The translations under genes were made by a program, and so were the position numbers. Shown here piece by piece: positions 17,746-28,512 of a stretch of DNA of 64,000 nucleotides. The number at the start of each line of letters is the position of its first letter. The stretch's first letter is position 1. The DNA comes from Streptomyces sp. CT34 (lineage in GTDB: Bacteria; Actinomycetota; Actinomycetes; Streptomycetales; Streptomycetaceae), in NCBI RefSeq assembly GCF_000805335.1, contig NZ_KN708638.1:5347884-5411883 (forward strand), given 5' to 3'. The notes below the pieces were generated by a model. The model was not told the origin of the DNA, did no database searches, and saw only the letters and a list, made by a program, of their open reading frames with translations.

Positions 17746-18591
17746 TCAGAAGAAGCGCGGATCCTCGAACGCTCCGCTGGCCAGCAGGAAGACATAGAAG
17801 TCCGCCACCGCCACGCTGATCAGCGAGGCCCAGGCGAGCAGCATGTGGCGCTCGTTGAGCCTGCTGACCCAGCCCCACAGCCGGTAGCGCACCGGGTGCT
17901 TGGAGAAGTGCCGCAGCCGGCCGCCGACGATGTGCCGGCAGGAGTGGCAGGACAGGGTGTACGCCCAGATCAGCACGATGTTGGCGAGGAAGACCAGCGA
18001 GCCCAGGCCCATGTGGCCCCAGCGGTAGTGGTCGTCGCGGAAGGTCAGCGCGGTGTCGTAGGTGAGCACGCCGGCGACCAGTACCGCGAAGTAGAAGAAG
18101 TAGCGGTGGATGTTCTGGAGGATCAGCGGGAAGCGGGTCTCACCGGTGTACTTGGCGTGCGGCTCGGCGACCGCGCAGGCCGGCGGCGAGGCCCAGAACC
18201 CGCGGTAGTACGCCTTGCGGTAGTAGTAGCAGGTCAGCCGGAAGCCCAGCGGGAAGATCAGGATCAACAGCGCCGGGGACAGGCCCCACCAGCCGCCGAA
18301 GACGTCCCAGTTGGGGCCGCCGCGCATGGTGTGGCAGTTCTGCGCCAGGCACGGCGAGTAGAACGGCGAGACGTACGGGGCGTGGTAGTAGTCGGCGTTC
18401 GCGAAGGCCCGCCAGGTCGAGTAGACGACGAACGCGAGCAGTCCGGCGGTGGTGCCGGCCGGTGCCAGCCACCAGCGGTCGGTACGCAGGTGGCGGGCGG
18501 GGATGGCGGCGCGGGAGGATTCGCGTACGCCGATCGCGTCCGTTTGCGGCGGTGGTTCGATGCCAGTGGCCAACTCGGTCTCCGTCCTCAC
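17746..18591 (-). CDS. Succinate dehydrogenase membrane (cytochrome b-like) subunit
   Basis: A 281-residue membrane protein with about five hydrophobic segments (near residues 41-62, 101-122, 162-182, 197-216 and 250-272). Histidines in or near helices (His70, His87, His162, His193, His216, His220) are candidate haem ligands. It also has Cys pairs in loops: SPCLAQNCH (81-87) and SCHSCRH (215-220). It is the quinone/haem anchor of this sdh operon by position. GTG 18591 overlaps the stop of the small upstream gene (GTGA), which fixes the start. It is unlike classical SdhC or SdhD. Confidence 0.8.
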   Translation of the reverse strand: MRTETELATGIEPPPQTDAIGVRESSRAAIPARHLRTDRWWLAPAGTTAGLLAFVVYSTWRAFANADYYHAPYVSPFYSPCLAQNCHTMRGGPNWDVFGGWWGLSPALLILIFPLGFRLTCYYYRKAYYRGFWASPPACAVAEPHAKYTGETRFPLILQNIHRYFFYFAVLVAGVLTYDTALTFRDDHYRWGHMGLGSLVFLANIVLIWAYTLSCHSCRHIVGGRLRHFSKHPVRYRLWGWVSRLNERHMLLAWASLISVAVADFYVFLLASGAFEDPRFF

Positions 18592-18887
18592 GGCGCGTGC
18601 CGGTCCTTGGCGCCCAGGCCCTCGTCCTCGGCGTCCTTCCACAGCGCGGAGTTGTAGGGGGTGTCGGAGACCGGCACCATCTCGTCCTCGGTCCTGCCGG
18701 GACGGCCCGGGGGTCTTGCGGCCATGCCCTGCCGCAGCAGCGACAGGCTCTCGCGCAGATGGTCCGTGTCGCTGCGCACCCGGCGGATGTCCAGCCCGCC
18801 GCCGATCCGCGTCTCCAGCTTTCCGACCGCCTGGACGAGTCCGTCCAGGCTGCGTTCAACCGCCGTCAGGTCGTCCTGAAGGGACAT
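18588..18887 (-). CDS. Small conserved-looking protein, first gene of the sdh operon
   Basis: A 99-residue hydrophilic protein, family not recognised. The first half (VERSLDGLVQAVGKLETRI and HLRESLSLLRQG) has heptad-like spacing suggestive of a coiled coil. The C-terminal half is Pro/Asp-rich (TEDEMVPVSDTPYNSALWKDAEDEG). GAGGG lies 7 bp before the ATG. Its stop overlaps the start of the membrane subunit, so it is translationally coupled to the succinate dehydrogenase and is likely an accessory, assembly or regulatory factor (inference). Confidence 0.7.
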   Translation of the reverse strand: MSLQDDLTAVERSLDGLVQAVGKLETRIGGGLDIRRVRSDTDHLRESLSLLRQGMAARPPGRPGRTEDEMVPVSDTPYNSALWKDAEDEGLGAKDRHAP

Positions 18888-19274
18888 AACGTGCCCTCAC
18901 TTTTGCCGGTGTGGTGGGCGATCTCATGCGCCCGCGAGTGTCGCGCGTCACAGTAGGGCTTGGGAAGGGGTCTGGCGCGACTACGACTCGAACCGGTGCG
19001 TTTCGGCGAACACGCGCCGTATTGCGTGCCGAACTCCCGTACGAGCGCGCTGATGCGGCGGTGCGGGCGATGCGCGGTACGCGCCCCCTTCCGGCACCTG
19101 GCGGAGCCCGTATTGGGCCGGGCGGGTGGCCTTGCCGGCGGTGGCCGCCGTGTCGGGCACCGGTGGGCGTGTCGTTCACCTTCAGTAGGGGCCCATAGAT
19201 GTGATGAGCCGCAAAGTCGGCCGGACGTGTCGCTGCGGCTCGGTGCGGCGCGCGCGAGCCCGGAGGTAACAGTC
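18888..19274. promoter_or_regulatory. Divergent promoter region between the sdh operon and a lipoprotein gene
   Basis: A 387-bp divergent gap. GGAGG at 19262-19266 serves the plus-strand lipoprotein gene, and GAGGG near 18895 serves the sdh operon. No operator or tRNA was recognised; the tRNA-like GACTCGAACC near 18985 has no matching stems. The open plus-strand frame from 18960 is read as an upstream extension of the lipoprotein frame and not coding. Confidence 0.45.
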
Positions 19275-21623
19275 ATGACCGACCACGTCAGCTCAGGCCG
19301 TGCGGCGTGCCGGCGGCGCCGCTGTGCCGCGCTCATCGCGGCGGGCGTGCTGCTGCCGGTGCCGGTGCTGGCCGGATGCAGCGAGAAGGACACCACGGCG
19401 TCCGTCGCCGAGTCCCGGGACATCGCGCCGGCCCCGCGCGGGACGCTGAAGGACGGCGGCACCGTGCGCTGGGCGGTCGACGCGGTGCCCGGCACCTTCA
19501 ACGCCTTCCAGAGCGACGCCGACGCCACCACCGCCCGCATCACCGGCGCCGTCCTGCCCAGCCTGTTCACCGTCGACGCCAACGGCCGGCCGCAGCGCAA
19601 CGCCGACTATCTCGACGCCGCGGACGTCACCGCCCGCGAGCCCCGACAGGTCGTCACCTACCGGCTCAACCCCAAGGCGCGGTGGAGCGACGGGCGGCCG
19701 ATCGAGGCCGCCGACTTCATCGCCCAGTGGAACGCGCTGCGCGGCAGGGACAACGCGTACTGGACCGCCCGCAACGCCGGGTACGACCGGATCGCCAAGG
19801 TCGAGGCGGGCGCCGGGCCGCACCAGGTCAAGGTCACCTTCGCCCGCCCGTACGCCGACTGGCAGTCGCTCTTCACCCCGCTCTACCCGAAGAGCGTGAT
19901 GGGCAGCCCGCACGCCTTCAACGACAAGTCGCGGAGCCAACTCGCCATCGGCGCAGGCCCGTTCAGCGTCCAGAAGCGGGACGCCGACCGCCGCACCGTC
20001 ACGCTCGTACGGAACCCGAAGTGGTGGGGCGACCCGGCCAGGCTGGACCGGCTGGTGCTCGCGGCGCTGCCCCGCGACAAGCGGGTCGCGGCGCTGTCCG
20101 CCGGGACCGTCGACGTCGCCGCCCTCGACCCGGCCGGCGCCCGGCGGGTCACCGCGGCCGGCGGGAGCGGTGACGCGCAGGCCGCCGACGCCAAGGCCGC
20201 GGCGCCGGAGAACTCCGCCGGGCTGCGCGGCTTCACCGTCCGCAAGGCCCTGGAACCCGCCTACACCCAGCTCGCCCTCAACGGCGGCGCCGGACCGCTC
20301 TCCGACGACCGGGTGCGCCGCGCGGTGGCCCGCGCCATCGACCGGCAGGCGCTCGCCGACACCGTCCTCAAGCCGCTGGACCTGCCGTCCCGGCCGCTCG
20401 GCAGCCATCTGCTGATGGCCGGGCAGCAGGGCTACGAGGACCACAGCGACGCGCTCGGCGACCCGGATCCGGCGGCGGCCCGCAAGCTGCTCGCCGACGC
20501 CGGCTGGAAGCCGGCGGGCGGCAGCGCGCCGCAGGAGCCGGGGGAGAAGGCCGGCGCCGGACGGGCGGTGCCGCCGGACGTGGCGGAGGACGCGGGCGAC
20601 GCGGGTTACCGGAAGGAGTCCGGGGTGGACCGGCCCGGCGACGGGACCTCCGCCGACCAGTCCGGCGACGCCCGGTCGGACGGCCGCAACCCGGCGCAGG
20701 CCGGCCGCGCCCGCCACCACGGCGCCGATGCCGCGCACGGTGACCAGGAGGAGGGCACCCGCCCGGCCCCCGCCGACGCCCCGCTGTCCTTCGCCGGGGC
20801 GGTCGGCTCCGAGGTCCAGCAGGCCGCGCTGCTGCGGCAGAGCGCCACGTTCTACAAGGCGGGGGCGGCCGAGGAGAAGGCGGCGGCGGCCGGGGACACC
20901 GGCTCCGCGGCGTACGCCAAGTACCGGCGGTACAAGAAGCGGGCCGCGCAGGCGCTGGGCGCCGCCGAGCTGATCGAGACCGGGCAGGCGCCGAACCTGC
21001 CGGGCTCCGCCGGCCACCTGGCGGCCCGGCAGATGCGCGCCGAGCGGTCCCCGGAGGCGGCGGCAGCGGGCCGGCCGGGCCGGGCGCCGGTGCTGCGCAA
21101 GGACGGCAAGCCGCTCGCGCTGCGCTTCGTGCTGCCCGACGGGGCCGGGTCCGAGCAGCTGCGCACGGTGGGCCGGCGGATCGCCGGGATGCTCGACAAG
21201 ATCGGCGTGCGGACCTCGATCCAGCGGGTCCCGGACGTCGGCTACTTCCAGGACCACATCGCCTCCGGCGACTACGACCTGGCGCTCTACTCCTGGCCCG
21301 GCACCGCCTTCCCGGCGACCGACGCCCGGCCGATCTTCGCCAAACCGCAGCCGGCGCCGGACGGCTCGTTGACCGTCGAGCAGAACTACACCCGGGTCGG
21401 CACCGACCACATCGACCAGCTCTTCGACCAGGCCGCCTCCGAGCTGGACGCGGACGCCGCGCGCACCCTGGTCCAGCAGGCGGACGCCCGGATCTGGGCC
21501 GCCGCCGGATCGATTCCGCTGTACCAGCGGCCGGAGCTGGTGGCCACCAGGAAGTCGCTCGCCAACATCGGCGCGTTCGGCTTCGCCGCCCCCCGCTTCC
21601 AGGACATCGGCTACCGGAAGTAA
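19275..21623 (+). CDS. Peptide-type ABC substrate-binding lipoprotein with a large insert
   Basis: A 782-residue family 5 solute-binding protein (oligopeptide/nickel type). The signal peptide ends in a lipobox, VLAGC, with Cys35 lipidated. The SBP_bac_5 features are WAVDAVPGTFNAF, YRLNPKARWSDGRPIEAADF and VRRAVARAIDRQAL. Family members are usually 500-600 residues. Here a hydrophilic, charged, Ala/Gly-rich segment of about 190 residues (about 415-605) interrupts the C-terminal lobe. The conserved sequence then resumes at KPLALRFVLPDG. GGAGG is 8 bp before the ATG. No permease gene adjoins it, so it is an orphan receptor or shares a transporter such as those downstream. Confidence 0.87.
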   Translation: MTDHVSSGRAACRRRRCAALIAAGVLLPVPVLAGCSEKDTTASVAESRDIAPAPRGTLKDGGTVRWAVDAVPGTFNAFQSDADATTARITGAVLPSLFTVDANGRPQRNADYLDAADVTAREPRQVVTYRLNPKARWSDGRPIEAADFIAQWNALRGRDNAYWTARNAGYDRIAKVEAGAGPHQVKVTFARPYADWQSLFTPLYPKSVMGSPHAFNDKSRSQLAIGAGPFSVQKRDADRRTVTLVRNPKWWGDPARLDRLVLAALPRDKRVAALSAGTVDVAALDPAGARRVTAAGGSGDAQAADAKAAAPENSAGLRGFTVRKALEPAYTQLALNGGAGPLSDDRVRRAVARAIDRQALADTVLKPLDLPSRPLGSHLLMAGQQGYEDHSDALGDPDPAAARKLLADAGWKPAGGSAPQEPGEKAGAGRAVPPDVAEDAGDAGYRKESGVDRPGDGTSADQSGDARSDGRNPAQAGRARHHGADAAHGDQEEGTRPAPADAPLSFAGAVGSEVQQAALLRQSATFYKAGAAEEKAAAAGDTGSAAYAKYRRYKKRAAQALGAAELIETGQAPNLPGSAGHLAARQMRAERSPEAAAAGRPGRAPVLRKDGKPLALRFVLPDGAGSEQLRTVGRRIAGMLDKIGVRTSIQRVPDVGYFQDHIASGDYDLALYSWPGTAFPATDARPIFAKPQPAPDGSLTVEQNYTRVGTDHIDQLFDQAASELDADAARTLVQQADARIWAAAGSIPLYQRPELVATRKSLANIGAFGFAAPRFQDIGYRK

Positions 21624-21806
21624 AGGCCCCACCAGAGCTCATAATCGGTAAGAAACCGCAGGTCAGAGGTGCTGTGCACGGGCTGGGGCGGCCCTTTCCG
21701 CCGCAGCCCCGTACCATGGGATAGGCCGTGGCGTCGTTATGCCCGGCGGGCGCGCGTACCGGACCGTACGCGCCGCCATCCACGATTCCGGGAGAAGCGC
21801 CGCAAT
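21624..21806 (+). promoter_or_regulatory. Leader of typA with an inverted repeat
   Basis: Region before typA. GCGCGTAC-CGGACC-GTACGCGC (21752-21773) forms an 8-bp stem just upstream of the ribosome-binding site (GGGAGA near 21790). It may be a leader hairpin. No terminator for the upstream gene was recognised in the gap. Confidence 0.35.
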
Positions 21807-23720
<1,914 letters not shown>

Positions 23721-23737
23721 CCGCCACTGACGCGTTG

Positions 23738-23773
23738 AAGCGCCCCGCCGGACCGTGGTCCGGCGGGGCGCTT
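23738..23773 (+). terminator. Strong terminator after typA
   Basis: A perfect 17-bp inverted repeat (AAGCGCCCCGCCGGACC and its complement) centred on GT, 17 bp after the typA stop. It has an A-rich start and a CTT end, so it can act in both directions. Confidence 0.8.
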
Positions 23774-23917
23774 CCGTCATCCGGGCGGTTTCTCGGGATT
23801 TCGGAGCAGCGGCGGTCGACTCCGGAGTGCGATACATGCTGGTTTGGGCTCTGATGTGGGCTACGTGTGGTCCCTGTGGCTACGTGTGACCCCGGAGTCC
23901 GGACCAAAGGAGGCGCC

Positions 23918-25543
23918 ATGCGCAACGCCGTGCGCGCGAAGTGGGCCGTCTGGGCCGGAGCCGTCGCGCTGGCGGCCACGGCCTGCGGGGGCGGCGGTGG
24001 TACGGACGCCGGGGTGGTGAGCGCCTCCTGGGGGGACCCGCAGAACCCGCTGGAGCCGGCGAACACCAACGAGGTGCAGGGCGGCAAGGTCCTGGAAATG
24101 CTGATGCGCGGGCTCAAGCGCTACAACCCGAAGACCGGGGCCGCGCAGAACGCCCTCGCCGACCGGATCGAGACGACGGACGCACAGAACTACACGGTGA
24201 CGCTCAAGCCCGGCTGGACCTTCAGCAACGGGGAGAAGGTCACCGCGAAGTCGTTCGTGGACGCCTGGAATTACGGCGCGCTGCTGGACAACAAGCAGAA
24301 GAACGCGGCCTTCTTCCAGTACATCGACGGCTACGACCGGGTCCATCCGGACCATGGCGCGGCCACCGCCAAGACCCTGTCCGGGCTCCGGGTGAAGGAC
24401 GACCGGACCTTCACCGTCAAACTGAACCAGAAGTTCTCCAGCTGGCCGGACACCCTGGGCTATTCGGCGTTCATGCCGCTGCCGCAGGCGTTCTTCCGGG
24501 ATCACGACGCCTGGCTGAAGAAGCCGGTCGGCAACGGCCCGTACGTGGTGGATTCGTACACCAAGGGCACCGTGCTGAAGATGCGGAAGTGGAAGAAGTA
24601 CCCGGGGCCGGACCCGGCGCGGAACGACGGGATCGACCTGCGGGTGTACACCGACAACAACACCGCCTACACCGATCTCCAGGCGGGCAATCTCGACCTG
24701 GTCGACGACGTGCCCGCCGCGCAGCTCAAGAACGTCGGAAAGGACCTGGGGAACCGGTACATCAACCAGCCGGCCGGGATCATCCAGACCATCACCTTCC
24801 CCATGTACGACCCGAAATGGGGCCGGCCGGGAATGGAGAAGGTGCGCCGCGGCATCTCGATGGCGATCGACCGGCAGCAGATCACCAAGGAGATCTTCCG
24901 GAACACCCGGACGCCGGCGACCGACTGGACCTCGCCGGTGCTGGGCGCCGCCGGCGGCTACCGGCAAGGGCTGTGCGGCGACGCCTGCGTGTTCGACGCT
25001 GCCAGGGCCCGGCAGCTCGTCAAGGAGGGCGGCGGCCTGCCCGGCGGCCGGATGACCATCACGTACAACGCGGACACCGGCTCGCACAAGGACTGGGTGG
25101 ACGCGGTCTGCAACAGCATCAACAGGACGCTGGGGAACGACCGGGCGTGTGTCGGCGAACCGGTCGGGACCTTCGCGGACTTCCGGAACAAGATCAGTTC
25201 GAAACGGCTGACCGGGCCTTTCCGGGCCGGCTGGCAGATGGACTATCCGCTGATCCAGAACTTCCTTCAGCCGCTGTATTACACCGATGCCTCGTCCAAC
25301 GACGGGAAGTTCAGCAACCCCGCCTTCGACAGACTCGTCAACGAGGCCAACGCCGCACCGGACACGCGTCACGCGGTGGCCACGTTCCAGGAAGCGGAGA
25401 AGATCCTGGCCCAGCAGATGCCGGCCATTCCGCTGTGGTACCAGAACGGCAGCGGCGGCTATTCCGACCGCATCAGCAATGTGTCGCTGAATCCCTTCAG
25501 TGTGCCGGTCTACAACGAGATCAAGGCCAGCCGAGCCGGCTGA
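23918..25543 (+). CDS. Oligopeptide ABC transporter substrate-binding lipoprotein
   Basis: A 541-residue family 5 solute-binding protein, the receptor of the five-gene importer that follows. The signal peptide ends ALAATAC, so Cys23 is probably lipidated. SBP features are NTNEVQGGKVLEMLMRGL, FSNGEKVTAKSFVDAWNYG, VGNGPYVVDSY and RRGISMAIDRQQ. ATG 23918 has an excellent AAAGGAGG site (23906-23913). Likely ligand: oligopeptide. It is distinct from the BldKB-like protein of the second importer in this window and probably senses or takes up a different peptide pool. Confidence 0.9.
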   Translation: MRNAVRAKWAVWAGAVALAATACGGGGGTDAGVVSASWGDPQNPLEPANTNEVQGGKVLEMLMRGLKRYNPKTGAAQNALADRIETTDAQNYTVTLKPGWTFSNGEKVTAKSFVDAWNYGALLDNKQKNAAFFQYIDGYDRVHPDHGAATAKTLSGLRVKDDRTFTVKLNQKFSSWPDTLGYSAFMPLPQAFFRDHDAWLKKPVGNGPYVVDSYTKGTVLKMRKWKKYPGPDPARNDGIDLRVYTDNNTAYTDLQAGNLDLVDDVPAAQLKNVGKDLGNRYINQPAGIIQTITFPMYDPKWGRPGMEKVRRGISMAIDRQQITKEIFRNTRTPATDWTSPVLGAAGGYRQGLCGDACVFDAARARQLVKEGGGLPGGRMTITYNADTGSHKDWVDAVCNSINRTLGNDRACVGEPVGTFADFRNKISSKRLTGPFRAGWQMDYPLIQNFLQPLYYTDASSNDGKFSNPAFDRLVNEANAAPDTRHAVATFQEAEKILAQQMPAIPLWYQNGSGGYSDRISNVSLNPFSVPVYNEIKASRAG

Positions 25544-25563
25544 CCGTGAAGTGAGGCTCGTGC

Positions 25564-26487
25564 ATGGGACGTTATGTGATCCGGCGGCTGCTCCAGATGA
25601 TCCCGGTCTTCGTCGGCAGTACGTTTCTGATCTTCTTCATGGTCTACGCGCTGGGCGATCCGGTCGCCGCGATGTTCGGCGACCGGGCGCCGGACCCGGC
25701 CACCGCCGCGCAGATCCGCCACGACCTCTTTCTCGACCAGCCGCTGTGGAAGCAGTATCCGCATTACATGAGGCAGATCTTCCAGGGGAATTTCGGCACC
25801 GCGTTCAACGGCCAGTCGGTCACCGAGCTGATGTCCACGGCCTATCCGGTCACCCTCCGGCTGACCGTCGTCGCGATCGTGATCGAGATGATCGTGGGCA
25901 TCGTGCTGGGGGTGTTCAGCGGGCTGCGGCGCGGCCGGGGGGTGGACACCACGGTGCTGGTCCTCACCCTCGTCGTCGTCTCGGTCCCGACGTTCGTCAG
26001 CGGCTATCTGCTCCAGTTCGTGTTCGGCGTGAAGTGGGAATGGGCCGCGCCGACCGTCGCGCCCGAGGCGCCGCTGGGCCAGTTCCTGCTTCCCGGGCTG
26101 GTCCTGGCGCTGGTCTCGCTCGCCTATGTCACCCGGCTGACCCGGACCTCGCTCGCCGAGAACGCCCGCGCCGACTACGTCCGCACGGCGGTCGCCAAGG
26201 GCCTGCCCCGGCACCGGGTCATCACCCGCCATCTGCTGCGGAACTCGCTGATCCCGGTCGTCACCTTCATCGGCACCGACATCGGCGCGCTGATGGGCGG
26301 CGCCATCGTCACCGAGCGCATCTTCAACATCCACGGCGTCGGATACCAGCTCTACCAGGGCATCCTCCGGCAGAACTCGCCTACCGTGGTGGGCTTCGTG
26401 ACGATCCTGGTGCTGGTGTTCCTGATCGCCAACCTGCTGGTCGACCTGCTGTACGCCGTCCTCGACCCGAGGATCCGCTATGCCTGA
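25564..26487 (+). CDS. Oligopeptide ABC transporter permease (DppB/OppB type)
   Basis: A 307-residue permease with about six hydrophobic segments. The N-terminus GRYVIRRLLQMIPVFVGSTF is typical of OppB/DppB. The EAA-type cytoplasmic loop is ADYVRTAVAKGLPRHRVITR. It starts 20 bp after the receptor gene and its last 8 bp overlap the next permease. Confidence 0.92.
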   Translation: MGRYVIRRLLQMIPVFVGSTFLIFFMVYALGDPVAAMFGDRAPDPATAAQIRHDLFLDQPLWKQYPHYMRQIFQGNFGTAFNGQSVTELMSTAYPVTLRLTVVAIVIEMIVGIVLGVFSGLRRGRGVDTTVLVLTLVVVSVPTFVSGYLLQFVFGVKWEWAAPTVAPEAPLGQFLLPGLVLALVSLAYVTRLTRTSLAENARADYVRTAVAKGLPRHRVITRHLLRNSLIPVVTFIGTDIGALMGGAIVTERIFNIHGVGYQLYQGILRQNSPTVVGFVTILVLVFLIANLLVDLLYAVLDPRIRYA

Positions 26488-27469
26488 GAGCCCTGAGAGC
26501 CACGTCCCCAAGGAAGCAATCGGCCACGGCGACGGCGGGACCGCCGCCCTGGCCATCGGCGAGGCCGAGTCGCTGGAGCGGGTGCCCGCCCCCGGCCGCC
26601 CGCCCGGCGCGGCGCTCACCGGCCGACCCCGCAGCCTGTGGAGCGACGCCTGGCACGACCTGCGCCGCAACCCGGTCTTCGTGGCCTCCGCGCTGGTCAT
26701 CGTCTTCCTCGTGGTCATCGCCATCTGGCCGCAGCTGATCGCCAGCGGCAACCCGTACCGCGCCGACCTGTCCAAGGCCCAGGAGGGCCCCGCGCCCGGC
26801 CACCCCTTCGGCTACGACACCCAGGGCCGGGACGTCTACACCCGGGTCGTCTACGGCGCCCGCGCCTCCATCACCGTCGGCACCTGCGCCACCGCCGGCG
26901 CCGCCCTGCTGGGCAGCCTGCTCGGCGGGCTGGCCGGCTTCTTCGGCGGCTGGTGGGACACCCTGCTCTCCCGCCTCGCCGACATCTTCTTCGGCATCCC
27001 GGTGCTGCTCGGCGGCCTGGTCTTCCTGTCCGTCGTCACCAGCACCACCGTCTGGCCGGTGGTCGGCTTCATCGTGCTGCTCGGCTGGCCGCAGATCGGC
27101 CGGATCGCCCGCGGCTCCGTCGTCACCGCCAAGCAGAACGACTACGTCCAGGCCGCGCGGGCACTGGGCGCGGGCAACGGGCGGATGCTGCTGCGGCACA
27201 TCGCGCCGAACGCCGTCGCCCCGGTGATCGTCGTCGCCACCATCGCGCTCGGTACGTACATCGCGCTGGAGGCGACGCTGTCCTACCTGGGCGCCGGGCT
27301 CAAACCCCCCACCGTCTCCTGGGGCATCGACATCTCCACCGCCTCGACCTACATCCGCAACGCCCCGCACATGCTGCTGTGGCCGGCGGGCGCGCTGAGC
27401 ATCACGGTGCTGGCGTTCATCATGCTCGGCGACGCGGTGCGCGACGCCCTCGACCCCAAGTTGCGCTGA
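26480..27469 (+). CDS. Oligopeptide ABC transporter permease (DppC/OppC type)
   Basis: A 329-residue partner permease with about six membrane segments. It has an N-terminal cytosolic tail of about 60 residues (family-typical), then DLRRNPVFVASALVIVFLVV. The EAA loop is NDYVQAARALGAGNGRMLLR. The ATG overlaps the stop of the upstream permease by 8 bp, so translation is coupled. Confidence 0.92.
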   Translation: MPESPESHVPKEAIGHGDGGTAALAIGEAESLERVPAPGRPPGAALTGRPRSLWSDAWHDLRRNPVFVASALVIVFLVVIAIWPQLIASGNPYRADLSKAQEGPAPGHPFGYDTQGRDVYTRVVYGARASITVGTCATAGAALLGSLLGGLAGFFGGWWDTLLSRLADIFFGIPVLLGGLVFLSVVTSTTVWPVVGFIVLLGWPQIGRIARGSVVTAKQNDYVQAARALGAGNGRMLLRHIAPNAVAPVIVVATIALGTYIALEATLSYLGAGLKPPTVSWGIDISTASTYIRNAPHMLLWPAGALSITVLAFIMLGDAVRDALDPKLR

Positions 27470-27480
27470 GGAGGCGGCAG

Positions 27481-28512
27481 ATGACCAACGGCGGTGCGCG
27501 GCGCGGGGAGGTACTGCTCGAAGTCCGGGACCTGCGGGTGGAGTTCCGCACCCGGGACGGGGTGGCACAGGCCGTCAACGGCGTCAGCTGCGCCGTGGCG
27601 GCAGGGCAGACACTCGCGGTGCTCGGCGAGTCGGGCTCCGGGAAGTCCGTCACCGCCCAGGCCGTGATGGGCATCCTGGACTCGCCGCCGGGCTTCGTGA
27701 CCGGCGGCGAGATCCTCTTCCAGGGGCGCGATCTGCTCAAGCTGGGCAGGGAGGAGCGGCGCCGGATCCGCGGCGCCAGGATGGCGATGATCTTCCAGGA
27801 CGCGCTCTCCTCGCTGAACCCGGTGCTCAGTGTCGGCGCGCAGCTGGGGGAGATGTTCCAGGTCCACGAGGGGATGTCGCGCAGGAAGGCCCGCGGCCGG
27901 GCCGTGGAGCTGATGGAGCGGGTCGGCATCCCGGCGGCCCGGGAGCGGGTGGGGGACTACCCGCACCAGTTCTCCGGCGGGATGCGCCAGCGCATCATGA
28001 TCGCCATGGCGCTGGCCCTGCGCCCCGACCTGATCATCGCCGACGAACCGACCACGGCGCTGGACGTCACCGTCCAGGCGCAGGTGATGGACCTGCTCGC
28101 CGAGCTCCGGCGCGAGTTCACCATGGGGCTCGTCCTGATCACCCACGACCTGGGCGTGGTCGCCGACGTCGCCGACACCATCGCCGTGATGTACGCCGGC
28201 CGGATCGTGGAGACCGCCCCCGTCCACCAGCTCTACAAGGCACCCGCGCACCCGTACACCCGCGGCCTGCTGGAGTCCGTCCCGCGCCTGGGCCACAAGG
28301 GCCGGGAACTCTACGCGATCAAGGGCCTGCCGCCGAGCCTGACCGCCATCCCGCCGGGCTGCGCCTTCCACCCCCGCTGCCCGCTGGCCCGCGACATCTG
28401 CCGGACGGATCCGCCGCCGCTCTACGAGGCGGGCCCGGACCGGGCCAGCGCCTGCCACTTCTGGAGAGAGACCCTCGAGCGCGGAAAGGAGATCTTCGAT
28501 GGCGGCCGGTGA
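27481..28512 (+). CDS. Oligopeptide ABC transporter ATP-binding protein (DppD/OppD type)
   Basis: A 343-residue ABC ATPase. Walker A is GESGSGKS, the signature is [16 protein letters not shown], and Walker B is [12 protein letters not shown]. The C-terminal oligopeptide-type extension has cysteines in [17 protein letters not shown] that may bind an iron-sulfur cluster, as in some Opp ATPases. GAGGAGG lies just before the ATG. It overlaps the next gene by 14 bp. Confidence 0.93.
   Translation: MTNGGARRGEVLLEVRDLRVEFRTRDGVAQAVNGVSCAVAAGQTLAVLGESGSGKSVTAQAVMGILDSPPGFVTGGEILFQGRDLLKLGREERRRIRGARMAMIFQDALSSLNPVLSVGAQLGEMFQVHEGMSRRKARGRAVELMERVGIPAARERVGDYPHQFSGGMRQRIMIAMALALRPDLIIADEPTTALDVTVQAQVMDLLAELRREFTMGLVLITHDLGVVADVADTIAVMYAGRIVETAPVHQLYKAPAHPYTRGLLESVPRLGHKGRELYAIKGLPPSLTAIPPGCAFHPRCPLARDICRTDPPPLYEAGPDRASACHFWRETLERGKEIFDGGR

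Noticed and set aside
18970-19010. tRNA-like GACTCGAACC on the plus strand, the complement of a T-loop.
   Set aside because: The flanking bases do not form a T stem, and no acceptor or anticodon stem can be drawn around it.
19293-21632. Very long open frames on the strand opposite real genes (here 779 codons opposite the lipoprotein; also opposite serB, the SWIM gene, the PAS-SpoIIE gene, typA and the repeat-rich wall protein).
   Set aside because: They arise from the GC3 bias of the sense genes, lack ribosome-binding sites and family motifs, and are rich in Gly, Arg, Pro and Val in a shadow-like way.
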